Of a stretch of DNA of 64,000 nt, positions 41,398-53,038 are shown piece by piece. Source of the DNA: Planococcus sp. ISL-109 (GTDB lineage Bacteria; Bacillota; Bacilli; Bacillales_A; Planococcaceae); assembly GCF_018613655.1 (NCBI RefSeq), contig NZ_JAGGPW010000004.1, positions 772,627 to 836,626 on the forward strand, given 5' to 3'. A model generated the notes under the pieces. The model had not been told where the DNA came from. It ran no database searches and saw only the letters and a program-made list of their open reading frames with translations. Position numbers and translations under genes: made by a program. Each line of letters starts with the position of its first letter. Position 1 is the stretch's first letter.

Positions 41398-43206
41398 CTA
41401 CAATGATTTCCGTAAAGCAATCACTTCTTGTGCCAGAAGCAAAGCGCGCTTCAAATCATGCTGTTTTTCCGCTTCTTTTGATTGCTGGATTTTCAAACTG
41501 ATTTGTTGTTCAATTCGGTGCTTTTGCAAATGCTTCAAACAATCTGCAATTTCTTCTTCCGGATGTTCTGGATCGCGCTCGACTAAAGTCGTTTCCATCA
41601 CGAGCCTTCTTAGTTCCTGATCAGTCAAGGTTTCCAGGAATTTGTGGAAGTCCGCTTTTTCCCACTCTTCGTAAAAACCGAGCAGCTGCACATAAAGTGC
41701 CTGAAACTCTTCACTGACAAACGGGATAGCTTCGGCTTCACGGGCAATTTTTTCCATAACTATCGGGTCTGCGAGTGCATGGGCAAACAATAAACGCTCT
41801 GCCCGGTGAAGCGATGTGATTTTCTTTTGCTCCCGTTTGGGGGCTGCTTGGGCCGTTTCTGCGGCTTTCGGCCGATTGCGTTCGATGCTGCGGCTTTCTA
41901 AGCGTCTGTATTGCTGCAAAATCGCTTCTTCTGAAAGCTTCGTTTCTGCCGACAGCTGCTTAATATACAAATCCCGTTCAATAGGTGAGGATTTCCCTGC
42001 GAGTAACTGCAGCACCTCTTGAATATATTGAAGGAGATCGTTTTCGTATTGGAAATTCTTGTGGCGGCGCGCATGCATCATGGCAAATGATATAAAGGTT
42101 TGCGGCTTGCCGATCACCTGTTCCCGAAAAGCATCAGCGCCGTTTTGGCGGACAAAATCATCCGGGTCCATGCCGTTTGGAAGGACTGCAATGCCAAGCT
42201 TGAAACCAGCTTCCTCCAGCGGCGCTGCTGCACGTTTGGCTGCTTCCCAACCGGCATCATCACCGTCGAAACAAACAACCACTTCTTGAGCAAAGCGCTT
42301 CATCAGCCGGATATGCTGCGCAGTGAGCGCCGTTCCCATTGTCGCCAAAGCATTGTCGATGCCCGCTTTACCGGCTGCAATGACATCCATAAACCCTTCA
42401 AACAAAACAATCTTGCGGTTCTTTCGGATTGCGCCCCTCGCCAAATGGACATTATAGAGCACATGGCTTTTCTGGAAAATCGGCGACTCCGGACTGTTCA
42501 TATATTTGGCTTCTTGTTTAGTTTGCTCAAGAACCCTGCCCGAGAAGGCGATGGTTTTGCCGTTCTCATTCATGATCGGGAACATGATGCGACCACGGAA
42601 GCGGTCAAACCAGCCATCGGATTTTTCTCGCTTAATGGCCAAGCCGCTCGCTTCCAATTGTACGTCGTCATAACCTTTGCGACGCAGTGCGGTTTCCATA
42701 TAATTCCACTCTGGAAGCGCCCAGCCAATGCGGTACTTTTCAATGATTTCTTGTGTGAATCCACGATTCTCCAAGTAATCCAGTGCCGCTTGCCCTTCTT
42801 CTGTATTCAGCAAAATATGATGGTACATATCTGCGGCGAATTCATGCATTAAAATGAGCGGATCGTCATTTCTTGCCTGCGCTGTACCTTTGGCATCGTG
42901 CGATGATTGCACATCGACTTCGATGCCTGACCGTTCCCCTAATTTCGACAGCGCTTCTTGAAAACTGATGTTTTCAATATCCATCAAAAACGTGATGGCG
43001 TTGCCCCCAGCACCGCAGCCGAAGCAATGGAAAATCTGCTTATCGGCCGTCACAGAAAAGGACGGGGTGCTTTCACCGTGGAATGGGCAAAGGCCAAACC
43101 AATTGCGGCCCCTCTTTGTCAATTGGACATACTCCCCAACGACGTCCACGATATCTGCTTTGGAACGGATTTGTTCAATCACTTCTTCTGGTATTCGATT
43201 GGACAC
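41398..43206 (-). CDS. dnaG: DNA primase
   Basis: A 602-residue primase. The N-terminal zinc finger shows CPFHGE (residues about 40-45) and [10 protein letters not shown] near residue 60. The RNA polymerase core starts near residue 110 ([10 protein letters not shown]), with the TOPRIM motif [16 protein letters not shown] near residue 262 and [18 protein letters not shown] near residue 305. A helicase-binding C-terminal domain follows. It starts with GTG. The small gene yqxD, which precedes dnaG in B. subtilis, is missing. Confidence 0.97.
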   Translation of the reverse strand: MSNRIPEEVIEQIRSKADIVDVVGEYVQLTKRGRNWFGLCPFHGESTPSFSVTADKQIFHCFGCGAGGNAITFLMDIENISFQEALSKLGERSGIEVDVQSSHDAKGTAQARNDDPLILMHEFAADMYHHILLNTEEGQAALDYLENRGFTQEIIEKYRIGWALPEWNYMETALRRKGYDDVQLEASGLAIKREKSDGWFDRFRGRIMFPIMNENGKTIAFSGRVLEQTKQEAKYMNSPESPIFQKSHVLYNVHLARGAIRKNRKIVLFEGFMDVIAAGKAGIDNALATMGTALTAQHIRLMKRFAQEVVVCFDGDDAGWEAAKRAAAPLEEAGFKLGIAVLPNGMDPDDFVRQNGADAFREQVIGKPQTFISFAMMHARRHKNFQYENDLLQYIQEVLQLLAGKSSPIERDLYIKQLSAETKLSEEAILQQYRRLESRSIERNRPKAAETAQAAPKREQKKITSLHRAERLLFAHALADPIVMEKIAREAEAIPFVSEEFQALYVQLLGFYEEWEKADFHKFLETLTDQELRRLVMETTLVERDPEHPEEEIADCLKHLQKHRIEQQISLKIQQSKEAEKQHDLKRALLLAQEVIALRKSL

Positions 43207-43401
43207 TTTATCACCATCTTTATTTGCTTACCTTACTTTATTCGTTAAACCACAGCAAAATCCTTCAAATTTCGACAAAAAGATGGAGAAGTACTTTATG
43301 TTGTTATTAAAGTTTAGCCACAATTCTTCATTATAAAACGTTTTTTTGTAAAAATCCATAGAAAGGCTGAGAAAAAAGGTTTTAGATGATCAGGCCATAA
43401 G

Positions 43402-43422
43402 AAAAACCGCCCAGTCAGGCGG
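43402..43422 (-). terminator. Intrinsic terminator after ppsR
   Basis: CCGCC (43407-43411) pairs with GGCGG (43418-43422); the A run at 43402-43406 gives U residues on the minus strand. The stem is short. Confidence 0.65.
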
Positions 43423-43428
43423 ATTTCC

Positions 43429-44238
43429 TTATTGTTTCTGAAGTTTCCCTAGAATCAAATTGGCGGTTTCTTCAACTGCACGATTAGTCACATCCAGCGT
43501 CTCACAGCCGATGCGGTCGACCACTTTCCGGAAGTGGACGATTTCTTCGTGAATCCGGTCGAGCTTTGCGTAATTGGCATCATCGTTCAGCCCGAGCGCA
43601 ATCAAGCGTTCTTTACGGATATTGTTCAATTTCTCAGGCGAAATGACCAGGCCGAAACATTTTTTCGGATCGACATCGAATAGCTCATCCGGCGGATCCA
43701 CTTCGGGTACGAGCGGGACATTGGCGACTTTTAAGCGCTTGTGGGCCAAATATTGCGATAATGGTGTCTTTGACGTTCTGGAAACACCGACAAGGACGAT
43801 GTCCGCCAGTAAAATGCCGCGCGGGTCACGCCCATCATCGTATTTCACCGCGAATTCAATCGCCTCGACTTTTTTGAAATAATCGTCATCTAGCTTGCGG
43901 ACCAGGCCCGCTTCTCCGATCGGTGCAGATTGTAGCTCTTCTTCCAATGCATCAAGCAAAGGGCCCATCAGGTCGATCGCTTTGATGCCGTAGCGCGCTG
44001 TTTCACGTTCTACGAAATGGCGCAGTTCTTTCGATACCAAGGTATAGACGATGACAGCACGCTGTCCTTCAGCAAGTTTGATGATCTCCTGTAAATGTGC
44101 AATTGATTCGATATAAGGAAACCGTTTAAACACGGCATTTTGTTCTGTATTCAAATATTGGCTGATAGCCGCTTTCGCGACCAGTTCTCCAGTTTCTCCT
44201 ACTGAGTCGGAGACGATAAACATCCGCAATAAACTCAT
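43429..44238 (-). CDS. ppsR: PPDK regulatory protein (bifunctional kinase/phosphorylase family, YqfL)
   Basis: A 269-residue DUF299 protein. The P-loop-like [15 protein letters not shown] is near residue 150 and the N-terminus [19 protein letters not shown] is typical. Members use ADP and phosphate to switch pyruvate-phosphate dikinase or PEP synthetase on and off. In B. subtilis the homologue YqfL sits with ccpN and modulates CcpN activity, the same pairing seen here. Start ATG at 44238 lies 6 bases after AGGTG. Confidence 0.9.
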   Translation of the reverse strand: MSLLRMFIVSDSVGETGELVAKAAISQYLNTEQNAVFKRFPYIESIAHLQEIIKLAEGQRAVIVYTLVSKELRHFVERETARYGIKAIDLMGPLLDALEEELQSAPIGEAGLVRKLDDDYFKKVEAIEFAVKYDDGRDPRGILLADIVLVGVSRTSKTPLSQYLAHKRLKVANVPLVPEVDPPDELFDVDPKKCFGLVISPEKLNNIRKERLIALGLNDDANYAKLDRIHEEIVHFRKVVDRIGCETLDVTNRAVEETANLILGKLQKQ

Positions 44239-44248
44239 ATTGTGCACC

Positions 44249-44887
44249 TCACACTTCGTGATTTTCTGAAAGGGATAAAAACGCTCGTGTAATATTGGTC
44301 TTGGTCAGCCTGCCGATGACCTTGAACCCTTCCGGATGTTCTTCGACGACCGGCAATGCGTCGATTTGCTGATTGATCAGCCGGTTTGCGGCCTGTATAA
44401 GCGAATCATTGCGCACACAATATGTAATGTTCGGCATCCGCGTCATGATGATATGTACAGGAATTGCGTTTAAATTTTGGCTGCCGAGACTGGTCCGAAG
44501 CAGGTCTTTGCGTGATAATACCCCTGCTAGGCACGAATTTTTGTCCACAACAAAAAGCGTTCCGACGTCATCCAAAAACATTTGGCTGATGGCATCGTAT
44601 ACGCTGACATCGTCCCTGACTACTACAGGAATCGACTGGAAATCCTTGACCTTCATATTGTTCATCGTATCGCTGATATCCTGGCCAGGTTTCTTGCCGG
44701 AATAAAAATAGCCGACACGCGGCCGGGCATCCAAAAAGCCTGCCATCGTCAAAATCGCAAGATCCGGCCGGAGCGTTGCACGCGTCAGGTTCAACCGGTC
44801 AGCAATCTGCTCGCCAGTAATCGGGCCATTACCTTTGACGATCTGTAAAATTTCCTCTTGTCGCTTATTGAGTTCGATTGGACTCAC
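44249..44887 (-). CDS. ccpN: Transcriptional repressor CcpN (HTH plus CBS domains)
   Basis: A 212-residue regulator with an N-terminal winged helix ([30 protein letters not shown] split across residues 5-34, [17 protein letters not shown]) and two CBS domains (about residues 80-135 and 145-205). CcpN represses gluconeogenic genes gapB and pckA during glycolysis and senses nucleotides through the CBS pair. It uses GTG, in agreement with homologue N-termini. Together with ppsR it suggests carbon-flux control. Confidence 0.92.
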   Translation of the reverse strand: MSPIELNKRQEEILQIVKGNGPITGEQIADRLNLTRATLRPDLAILTMAGFLDARPRVGYFYSGKKPGQDISDTMNNMKVKDFQSIPVVVRDDVSVYDAISQMFLDDVGTLFVVDKNSCLAGVLSRKDLLRTSLGSQNLNAIPVHIIMTRMPNITYCVRNDSLIQAANRLINQQIDALPVVEEHPEGFKVIGRLTKTNITRAFLSLSENHEV

Positions 44888-44947
44888 CGCCTCAAAGTTA
44901 AATATGTTATACTCAATACTAATTATTATATACTATTGCATGCGATA

Positions 44948-44976
44948 TTGCGAAGAAAAGATTGCCATGATACAAT
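44948..44976 (+). promoter_or_regulatory. Promoter of the glyS T-box transcript
   Basis: TTGCGA (44948-44953) and TACAAT (44971-44976) are separated by exactly 17 bp, a few bases before the T-box leader. Confidence 0.65.
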
Positions 44977-44984
44977 AATTAGGA

Positions 44985-45188
44985 ATCGAATAATGGCGCA
45001 GATGGATCGATAAGTACCGCACACGAGCGAGCAGGGATGGTGCAAGCCTGCAACAGCGGGAAACGGCAATCCGGAGCTATAGGTAAGCGAGCGGGCTGAA
45101 CTTTACTTTCAGCCAATCGAGGTGGAACCGCGGGTAACGTACTCGTCCTCGGACATTTGTCCGTGGCGTGTGCGATTTTTTTATTTTA
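44985..45188 (+). promoter_or_regulatory. T-box leader, glycine specifier
   Basis: The conserved T-box GAGGTGGAACCGCGGG is at 45119-45134. It is followed by a terminator stem (from about 45137, inner CGGAC/GTCCG) and a T run ending near 45182. Stem I upstream contains AGTA and GCAGGGATGGTGCAAGCCTG-like elements, and the specifier codon is most likely GGC (45065-45067), followed by A as usual. Uncharged tRNA-Gly would let transcription proceed into glyS. Confidence 0.9.
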
Positions 45189-45202
45189 TGGAGGTAATGA
45201 AG

Positions 45203-46579
45203 ATGTCAATGGAAAAAGTAGTATCATTAGCCAAACACCGGGGATTCGTTTTCCCGGGCTCTGAAATTTACGGCGGCCTCGCCAATACGTGGGATTACGG
45301 GCCACTTGGTGTCGAGCTGAAGAACAATATCAAAAAAGCTTGGTGGAAAAAATTCGTCCAGGAATCTGTACATAACGTCGGCTTGGATGCTGCCATCTTG
45401 ATGAACCCGAAAACATGGGAAGCTTCAGGCCACCTCGGCAACTTCAATGACCCGATGATTGACTGCAAATCATGCAAATCCCGCCACCGTGCGGATAAAC
45501 TCATCGAAAATGCACTTGATGCAAAAGGCATTGAACTGATTGTTGACGGCTTGTCGTTCGAACGCATGAAAGAATTGATCGACGAACACGAAATCACATG
45601 CCCGACTTGCGGCAAAGCTGATTTCACCGATATCCGCCAGTTCAACTTGATGTTCAAGACTTTCCAAGGGGTCACCGAATCGTCCACGAACGAAGTTTAC
45701 CTGCGCCCGGAAACGGCTCAAGGGATTTTCGTCAACTATAAGAATGTCCAGCGCTCGATGCGCAAAAAAATGCCGTTCGGAATCGCACAGATCGGCAAAA
45801 GCTTCCGCAATGAAATCACACCAGGCAACTTCACGTTCCGGACGCGCGAGTTCGAGCAGATGGAACTTGAATTCTTCTGCAAGCCAGGTGAAGATTTGGA
45901 ATGGTATGCGTACTGGCGCGATTTCTGCAAAAACTGGCTGCTCGAGTTGAACATGAACGAAAGCAATATGCGCCTGCGCGAACACGACGCAGACGAATTG
46001 TCCCATTACTCGAATGCCACTGTCGACATCGAATACAAATTCCCGTTCGGCTGGGGCGAACTATGGGGCATCGCAGACCGCACCGATTTCGATTTGAAGC
46101 GCCATATGGAATATTCCGGCGAAGATTTCAATTATATCGATCCGGTAACGAACGAACGCTACGTCCCGTATTGCATCGAACCATCACTCGGTGCTGACCG
46201 TGTGACACTTGCCTTCTTGGTCGATGCTTATCAGGAAGAAGCTTTGGATAACGACGAAACACGCACGGTCTTAAAATTCCATCCGGCACTCGCGCCTTAT
46301 AAAGCGGCCGTGTTGCCGTTATCGAAAAAGTTGTCTGAAGGGGCAACAGAAGTATTCGCTGATCTAGCGAAGCATTTCATGGTCGATTACGATGAATCCC
46401 AATCGATCGGGAAACGCTACCGCCGCCAGGATGAAATCGGCACACCGTTTTGCATCACTTACGATTTCGATTCGGTTGAAGACGGGGAAGTTACCGTTCG
46501 CCACCGTGACTCAATGGAGCAGGTACGCATGCCGATCAACGATGTGCGCGCGTATATCGAACAACATATCCAGTTCTAA
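45203..46579 (+). CDS. glyS: Glycyl-tRNA synthetase (single-chain alpha2 type)
   Basis: A 458-residue class II synthetase of the archaeal/eukaryal-like alpha2 type. Motif 1 region is [24 protein letters not shown] written in part as [12 protein letters not shown], zinc-like cysteines CKSC and CPTC are near residues 92 and 140, motif 2 is [20 protein letters not shown], and motif 3 is [13 protein letters not shown]. It charges tRNA-Gly. B. subtilis has the alpha2-beta2 enzyme (glyQ-glyS) at this place, so the enzyme type has been exchanged. GGAGG site; T-box regulated. Confidence 0.95.
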   Translation: MSMEKVVSLAKHRGFVFPGSEIYGGLANTWDYGPLGVELKNNIKKAWWKKFVQESVHNVGLDAAILMNPKTWEASGHLGNFNDPMIDCKSCKSRHRADKLIENALDAKGIELIVDGLSFERMKELIDEHEITCPTCGKADFTDIRQFNLMFKTFQGVTESSTNEVYLRPETAQGIFVNYKNVQRSMRKKMPFGIAQIGKSFRNEITPGNFTFRTREFEQMELEFFCKPGEDLEWYAYWRDFCKNWLLELNMNESNMRLREHDADELSHYSNATVDIEYKFPFGWGELWGIADRTDFDLKRHMEYSGEDFNYIDPVTNERYVPYCIEPSLGADRVTLAFLVDAYQEEALDNDETRTVLKFHPALAPYKAAVLPLSKKLSEGATEVFADLAKHFMVDYDESQSIGKRYRRQDEIGTPFCITYDFDSVEDGEVTVRHRDSMEQVRMPINDVRAYIEQHIQF

Positions 46580-46627
46580 AAAAAAGACATCCCGAGGCTT
46601 AATCGCCTTCCGGGATGTCTTTTTTCT
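46578..46627. terminator. Bidirectional terminator between convergent glyS and recO
   Basis: GACATCCCG pairs with CGGGATGTC and inside AGGC with GCCT, flanked by A and T runs. Its centre contains the recO stop codon (46599-46601), so the last 9 or so codons of recO form half of the stem. Confidence 0.9.
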
Positions 46628-47384
46628 TTTCGGGCAAAAATTCAGGCGTGCGTTCGAGCTGCTCCAGAAACGAGCGTGACTTCAAGCGGATACCCGCCTG
46701 CTCTTCGTAAATCGTTCGCACGATTTGCTTGAGCAATGTCTTCGACTCTTTTTTCAGCGTCAACGCCCCGACGCGTTCAATCGGCACGAAATAAAAGGTG
46801 CGGATCAACTTCACGAGCGCCGGGCTCAAGCGGATGATGTAGCGGTCTATATGAAAACAGCGGTGGCACAGAAAGCCGAGCTCCTGAAAAGAGAAAGCGA
46901 ACTCTCCTTCCGTCGCCCCGCAATTGGCGCATTCGTGCAAAGTCGGGGTAAGCCCAGCCACACGCAACATTTTCCATTCAACAAACAAGGTGATTGCTTC
47001 CGGGTCGTAGCCATCCGCAATCGCGTGCAGCGCCTGATAAAGCATATCGTAAATGACTGGCTGCGGCTCATCCTGCTCGGTCAACCGATCTACAAGTTCA
47101 GCAACATAGCTTGCATGCGCGGTCGCCATAATGTCCTCACGGATATAGCGCAGCGATTCCAATTGGTCTCCCGCCTGCAACGTTCCCATGCCACGGCCTT
47201 TGTAAATGGAAAAGACGCCGTGCGTGAACGGCTGTGTGATGGCCGCTAAGCGGCTCGCCGGCTTTTTTGCTCCGCGCGCCATGCATGTAATCTTGCCCGC
47301 TTCTTTGGTGAACAAAGTGACGATTTTATTCGTTTCGCCGTAGGGACGCGCACGGATGACAATGCCTTCGAGTTGGTTCTGCAT
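46599..47384 (-). CDS. recO: DNA repair protein RecO
   Basis: A 261-residue recombination mediator that helps load RecA with RecR. The N-terminal OB fold (GIVIRARPYGETNKIVTLFT) is followed by a helical domain and a four-cysteine zinc site (CANCG near residue 155, CHRC near residue 175). ATG at 47384 lies 8 bases after AAGGAG; a TTG two codons upstream is too close. It follows era by 12 bases. Its C-terminal codons lie in the shared terminator. Confidence 0.93.
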   Translation of the reverse strand: MQNQLEGIVIRARPYGETNKIVTLFTKEAGKITCMARGAKKPASRLAAITQPFTHGVFSIYKGRGMGTLQAGDQLESLRYIREDIMATAHASYVAELVDRLTEQDEPQPVIYDMLYQALHAIADGYDPEAITLFVEWKMLRVAGLTPTLHECANCGATEGEFAFSFQELGFLCHRCFHIDRYIIRLSPALVKLIRTFYFVPIERVGALTLKKESKTLLKQIVRTIYEEQAGIRLKSRSFLEQLERTPEFLPEKKKDIPEGD

Positions 47385-47396
47385 AAGCAAGACTCC

Positions 47397-48717
<1,321 letters not shown>

Positions 48718-48759
48718 TCACTTTGTTATGATCACGGGAGTTATATCCTCACCGCCTAT

Positions 48760-49122
48760 TTAATAAAACCATTTCGGCAAAAAGATCAGCAAACCGATTA
48801 TAGCACTTGTCACAGCAAATACCAAAACGGCGCCCGCCGCCATGTCTTTTGCTTGCTTCGCCAGCGGATGCCGTTCTGCCGTGACGAGGTCAACGGTTCG
48901 CTCCAATGCAGAATTGACCAGTTCGAGAGCGATCATGCCGCCGATCAACATGATGATCAGCATCCATTCTGACTTATCGAGCCCCGTCAAAAACCCGGCA
49001 ATGATGACGATTACAGCAGCAAGTGCGTGCACTCTCATATTCTGTTCGCGCTTGAGTGAAACGCCGATCCCTTGTGCAGCAAAACCGAACGAGCGGAGTA
49101 GCCTACTCAGCTTCATAAACAT
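48760..49122 (-). CDS. dgkA: Undecaprenol/diacylglycerol kinase
   Basis: A 120-residue integral membrane kinase with three membrane helices (about residues 30-47, 54-70 and 95-115). It has the family motif IALELVNSALERTVDLVT, whose Glu residues hold Mg-ATP. Gram-positive members phosphorylate undecaprenol for lipid-carrier recycling. It starts inside the ybeY end (20-base overlap). Start ATG 49122 or 49116. Confidence 0.92.
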   Translation of the reverse strand: MFMKLSRLLRSFGFAAQGIGVSLKREQNMRVHALAAVIVIIAGFLTGLDKSEWMLIIMLIGGMIALELVNSALERTVDLVTAERHPLAKQAKDMAAGAVLVFAVTSAIIGLLIFLPKWFY

Positions 49123-49585
49123 CACGTGTGACACCTAATGAAGCGAGTATTTCTTCCTGCTTCGCAAACATTCTTTTTGCATCGGGTTCGGTCAAATGGT
49201 CATGGCCGAGCAGATGCAAAAATCCGTGGACGGCCAAAAATCCGAGTTCACGCTCGAAGCTATGCCCGTAGTCCGCTGCCTGGCTTTTGGTCCGCTCCAC
49301 TGAAATGATGATGTCCCCGAGCATGCGGGGTCCGGTTTCACCGATGATCGCCACTTCATCTTCCCCTGCTTCTTCCATGGAAAAGGAAATGACATCTGTC
49401 GGCTGGTCTTTCCCCCGATAGTCACGGTTGATTACGCGGATCGAATCATCGTCGGTGAACGTAACCGATAGTTCCGCTTGTCCTGTTTGTTCGTGCTCGG
49501 ACGCGTGCTGCAACACTTTCGAGACGAACTCCAGCGCTTGTTCGCCCAGTTGTCCGGTTTCGTCCAAAAAATCAATCGTTAGCAT
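49103..49585 (-). CDS. ybeY: Endoribonuclease YbeY (rRNA maturation)
   Basis: A 160-residue metal-dependent RNase needed for 16S rRNA 3'-end maturation. The zinc motif is LAVHGFLHLLGHDH (H3XH5XH pattern) near residues 120-133; LNRDYRGKDQPTDVISF-like segment (here VINRDYRGKDQPTDVISFSM) is near residue 58. Start ATG 49585 has a GGGAGGG site; an upstream ATG would overlap pgpH. It is between pgpH and dgkA. Confidence 0.95.
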   Translation of the reverse strand: MLTIDFLDETGQLGEQALEFVSKVLQHASEHEQTGQAELSVTFTDDDSIRVINRDYRGKDQPTDVISFSMEEAGEDEVAIIGETGPRMLGDIIISVERTKSQAADYGHSFERELGFLAVHGFLHLLGHDHLTEPDAKRMFAKQEEILASLGVTRDVYEAE

Positions 49586-49602
49586 CCTTTTCCCTCCCTT
49601 CG

Positions 49603-51732
49603 TTACTTCTTGTCGTCCGGATACGCAATCCGTGAATGGAAAATGCCATTTAATGTTTCGCACATGACGGATTTCGCTTTCTTTAGTTCTTTTAACGTTA
49701 TATCACAATCATCAAACTGTCCATCTTTCAACTTATCTTCCGTAATCGAGTCCACCAATTCGCGGATTTTCTCCGGACTCGCTGCATCCTTCGAACGAAC
49801 CGCTGCTTCTAAGCTGTCTGCAATCATGATGATGGCATTTTCACGGGACTGCGGCTTTGGCCCTTCGTAGCGGTATTCTTGCTCAGGCACATTCTCGTGC
49901 TGTTCTTTAGCTTTATAATAGAAGGACTTCAACAAGGTGGTGCCATGATGCTGCTCTGCAATATCGATCAATTCTTTCGGCATTTTATGTTTCCGCAAAA
50001 TCGCCGCACCATCCTTGCCATGAGCCAGTATGATATCCCGGCTTTGTTCCGGCTTCAGCCGGTCATGTGCATTGCCGTGCGTTTGATTTTCGATGAAATA
50101 CTGCGGATTGACCGTTTTTCCGATATCGTGATAATAGCAGCCGACACGCGCCAGGAGGCCATTTGCGCCGATCGCTTCGCATGCAGCATCCGAAAGGTTC
50201 GCCACCATAACACTGTGATGATAAGTGCCTGGCGTCTCGGTCAAAATTCTCTTCACCAGCGGATGGTTCGGGTTTGACAGCTCGATCAGCTTCATCGTCG
50301 ACAATATGCCGAAAGCCGTTTCAAACAGCGGCAGCAAACCCGTTGCAAGCGTACCAGACAACAGCCCCGCCGCAATGGCCGCCGCGGCGTAGAACCCAAT
50401 TTCTTCCGGTGTATACTGGCTTTGGTTCACCAACAGGTAGAACGCCACATACAATAAATGGATACCCCCGACCGCTAAACTGATCGGTAAGATGCGGATG
50501 CTGCGTTGACCGCTTCGTATTAAGTATATCCCCGTCAATCCGCCAAATAACACATACAACGCGGCATCCATCTGAAAAATGCCGGCATAGCCGCTTTGCA
50601 GTAGCATTCCTGCGCACGCGCTAAGGAGAATCGTCACAAACACGGCCGTCCGTTCATCGACAAGGAGCCTCACTAAAATTCCAGCAAATGCCGTCGGATA
50701 AATAAAGTCGATGACGACATCAAAATTGCCGCTGATTACTTCGAGCAGCTTCATCATCAATAATGATAATGCGATGACGGCAAAAACAATAGTCAGCCGA
50801 ATCACTTTTTTGACGCCTTCTACTTTTGAACTTTGCAGTACAAGCAGCAATAACCCCGCAGCAATCAGTACAAAGAAACTCAATGCAACAGCCGGCCGGA
50901 AATTCGACCGCTGCTCGGTCATGCCCGCCAGTTCCAACTGGCGAAAAACTTCACGGTCGATCAGCTGGCCTTTCTGGATAAGCACTTGTCCCTGCAAAAT
51001 ACGCGTCGGCTCAACACTCGCCCGCGCTTGCTCTATTTGTACTTCGGTCAGTTCTTCATTGACGACCTCATTTCGGATAATACTGGACCGTGTAATGGCC
51101 ACTACAGCGGGTATTGCAGAAGCCGGAATCTGATCATTCTCACGGATTTCCTGTTCCGCAGAATTACGCGCCTGCGTAACTCCAGCTTCCCGAAGCGGCT
51201 CCTGCAAAGCAGCAAGCACTCGATTTTGAACTTCCCACTCGACATGCCATAGCATATCTTCTTCGAGGACGAGCAGCGACAAGAGCATATCATCTGTCAA
51301 TTGCAGCCCGTTTTCGTTCTGTTCGAGCAGCCTGATCGTTTCTCGAAGTTCTCCCAAAGCTGCACCATAATCTGACGGTTCCGGTTCCTCTTCTCCAGTT
51401 TGTTCATTTGTTTGTTGCGCCTCAAATACATAGCCGAATAGTGATTCGACGAGGGCTGCCTGATTATTGGCAATTTCTTCGATATACTGGTAGCTCGGCT
51501 GCACTTCCTGAGCCGCCCGTTCGCGTTCAAGCTCTGTCCGGACCGGATCCTCGACTGTCTTCGCTGCCCGGATCGTCTCCTCTGACAATTGGAATAATTC
51601 CACTTCATATGTATCGGTCGCAATCGTATCGTATAAAAACCCAAACATGACTACAGCTGTTATGAAACTGATGCCGATCAAGACTACAGGAGCCCCGAAC
51701 CGCGTATACATCCGCCTGATCCATCCCGCCAT
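49603..51732 (-). CDS. pgpH: Cyclic-di-AMP phosphodiesterase PgpH (7TM-HD family)
   Basis: A 709-residue membrane protein. After a first helix (about residues 14-34) comes an extracellular 7TMR-HDED domain (to about residue 275), seven membrane helices (about 280-480), then a cytoplasmic HD domain with TPGTYHHSVMVANLSDAACE (near 505), CYYHDIGK near 535, ILAHGKDGA and QHHGTTLLK. It cleaves the second messenger c-di-AMP. It follows phoH by 180 bases and precedes ybeY. Confidence 0.94.
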   Translation of the reverse strand: MAGWIRRMYTRFGAPVVLIGISFITAVVMFGFLYDTIATDTYEVELFQLSEETIRAAKTVEDPVRTELERERAAQEVQPSYQYIEEIANNQAALVESLFGYVFEAQQTNEQTGEEEPEPSDYGAALGELRETIRLLEQNENGLQLTDDMLLSLLVLEEDMLWHVEWEVQNRVLAALQEPLREAGVTQARNSAEQEIRENDQIPASAIPAVVAITRSSIIRNEVVNEELTEVQIEQARASVEPTRILQGQVLIQKGQLIDREVFRQLELAGMTEQRSNFRPAVALSFFVLIAAGLLLLVLQSSKVEGVKKVIRLTIVFAVIALSLLMMKLLEVISGNFDVVIDFIYPTAFAGILVRLLVDERTAVFVTILLSACAGMLLQSGYAGIFQMDAALYVLFGGLTGIYLIRSGQRSIRILPISLAVGGIHLLYVAFYLLVNQSQYTPEEIGFYAAAAIAAGLLSGTLATGLLPLFETAFGILSTMKLIELSNPNHPLVKRILTETPGTYHHSVMVANLSDAACEAIGANGLLARVGCYYHDIGKTVNPQYFIENQTHGNAHDRLKPEQSRDIILAHGKDGAAILRKHKMPKELIDIAEQHHGTTLLKSFYYKAKEQHENVPEQEYRYEGPKPQSRENAIIMIADSLEAAVRSKDAASPEKIRELVDSITEDKLKDGQFDDCDITLKELKKAKSVMCETLNGIFHSRIAYPDDKK

Positions 51733-51897
51733 TAGACCACCCCACTTTTCTCATTTCATCATACCAATACATCCTGTTTTTTTCATCGCTCCTAACAAAT
51801 TAATAATAATTTTCTGGACCTCGTTGCTCCTGTAAATGTCATCGCAGAAGCAATAACTAGTTTTTTTATCTGCCCTCATGACGGCTCATCTTACGTC

Positions 51898-51931
51898 AAA
51901 AAAAGAACCAACCTTTAGGAAGGCTGGTTCT
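51898..51931 (-). terminator. Terminator embedded at the end of phoH
   Basis: AGAACCA pairs with TGGTTCT and CCTT with AAGG; the A run at 51898-51904 is a U tract on the minus strand. The phoH stop codon (51915-51917) is in the loop, so the 3' codons of phoH make one arm. Confidence 0.85.
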
Positions 51932-52874
51932 CGTAAGCTTCGATGATTTTTGAGACGAGCGGATGGCGCACCACGTCGCCTTTCTCCAAATACTGAAACT
52001 GGATTCCTTTGACGCCATGCAAGTTTTTCTCCGCTGCAATCAAACCGGATTCTGCGCCTCTTGGCAAATCGATCTGCGTCTTATCGCCTGTAATGATCAT
52101 TTTCGAGTTGAAGCCAAGGCGCGTCAAAAACATTTTCATTTGTGCTTTCGTCGTATTTTGTGCTTCATCGAGAATAATAAACGCTTCTTCCAGTGTCCGT
52201 CCCCGCATATAGGCAAGCGGCGCTATTTCAATCGTGCCGCGCTCGAGCAGTCGGTTCGTCTGCTCCTGCCCCATGACATCATGCAATGCATCATACAATG
52301 GACGTAAATAAGGGTCAACTTTTTCTTTTAGATCCCCTGGCAAAAATCCAAGGCTTTCGCCTGCTTCAACGGCAGGACGGGTCAAGACGATTTTTTTGAC
52401 GTGTCCGTTCTTCAGAGCCTGCACCGCCAACACGACTGCCAAATAAGTTTTGCCGGTTCCGGCAGGACCGATCCCGAACACCATATCGCTCTGGCGGACT
52501 GCGTGGATATAATGGCGCTGCCCGATCGTCTTAGCGCGGATCGATCGACCGGTCGCACTGCGCGCCACTTCTTCATCGTATAGCTCTGCAAAATATTCAA
52601 TCGTCCCGTTTTTAGCCATTTCGATAGCAGAGACGATATCACGCTGGTCGATGTTGATGTTTTTGCGGATCACTTTCAACAATTGCTCCAATAACAACTT
52701 GCCCGTTTGCTTGCCTTCTTCAGAACCAGCCAAACGGATAACTTCACCGCGGGTAATGATTTGAATATCAAAACTTTCTTCGATCAGCGACAAGTGGCTG
52801 TCGGATGTCCCGAGAAGCTGGACTGCTTCATTCGGGTCTTTCACATGCAATTCGAGTAAGCTATTTTCTGTCAT
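51915..52874 (-). CDS. phoH: PhoH-family ATPase (PhoL)
   Basis: A 319-residue protein with Walker A FGIGPAGTGKTYLAVVLAV near residue 133, VLTRPAVEAGESLGFLPGDL, AFIILDEAQNTT (Walker B) near residue 232 and MIITGDKTQIDLP. An N-terminal KH-like region precedes the ATPase. It is the usual neighbour of ybeY and is thought to act on RNA. Upstream, yqfC and yqfD of B. subtilis are absent. Confidence 0.93.
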   Translation of the reverse strand: MTENSLLELHVKDPNEAVQLLGTSDSHLSLIEESFDIQIITRGEVIRLAGSEEGKQTGKLLLEQLLKVIRKNINIDQRDIVSAIEMAKNGTIEYFAELYDEEVARSATGRSIRAKTIGQRHYIHAVRQSDMVFGIGPAGTGKTYLAVVLAVQALKNGHVKKIVLTRPAVEAGESLGFLPGDLKEKVDPYLRPLYDALHDVMGQEQTNRLLERGTIEIAPLAYMRGRTLEEAFIILDEAQNTTKAQMKMFLTRLGFNSKMIITGDKTQIDLPRGAESGLIAAEKNLHGVKGIQFQYLEKGDVVRHPLVSKIIEAYENQPS

Positions 52875-52990
52875 TTAGACGCTCCTTGGATCGTGTTTTT
52901 CATTCTCTTCAACTCTATCATTTCCTCTATGGAAATGTAAATGAAATGAATATAATATGGTTTACATAATATGATTATGTATTTATAAAA

Positions 52991-53038
52991 GCGTTAAAAA
53001 AAGACCGGCTCGATTTCTGCCGGTCTGTTCTTTAACGC
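52991..53038 (-). terminator. Terminator after the unknown gene at 53032
   Basis: AGACCGGC (53002-53009) pairs with GCCGGTCT (53019-53026), and further out GCGTTAAA with TTTAACGC. The outer arm contains the stop codon of the upstream gene (53032-53034). The A run gives U residues on the minus strand. Confidence 0.85.

Noticed and set aside
42100-42852. 250-codon plus-strand open frame opposite dnaG
   Set aside because: It is antisense to dnaG and has no supporting motifs.
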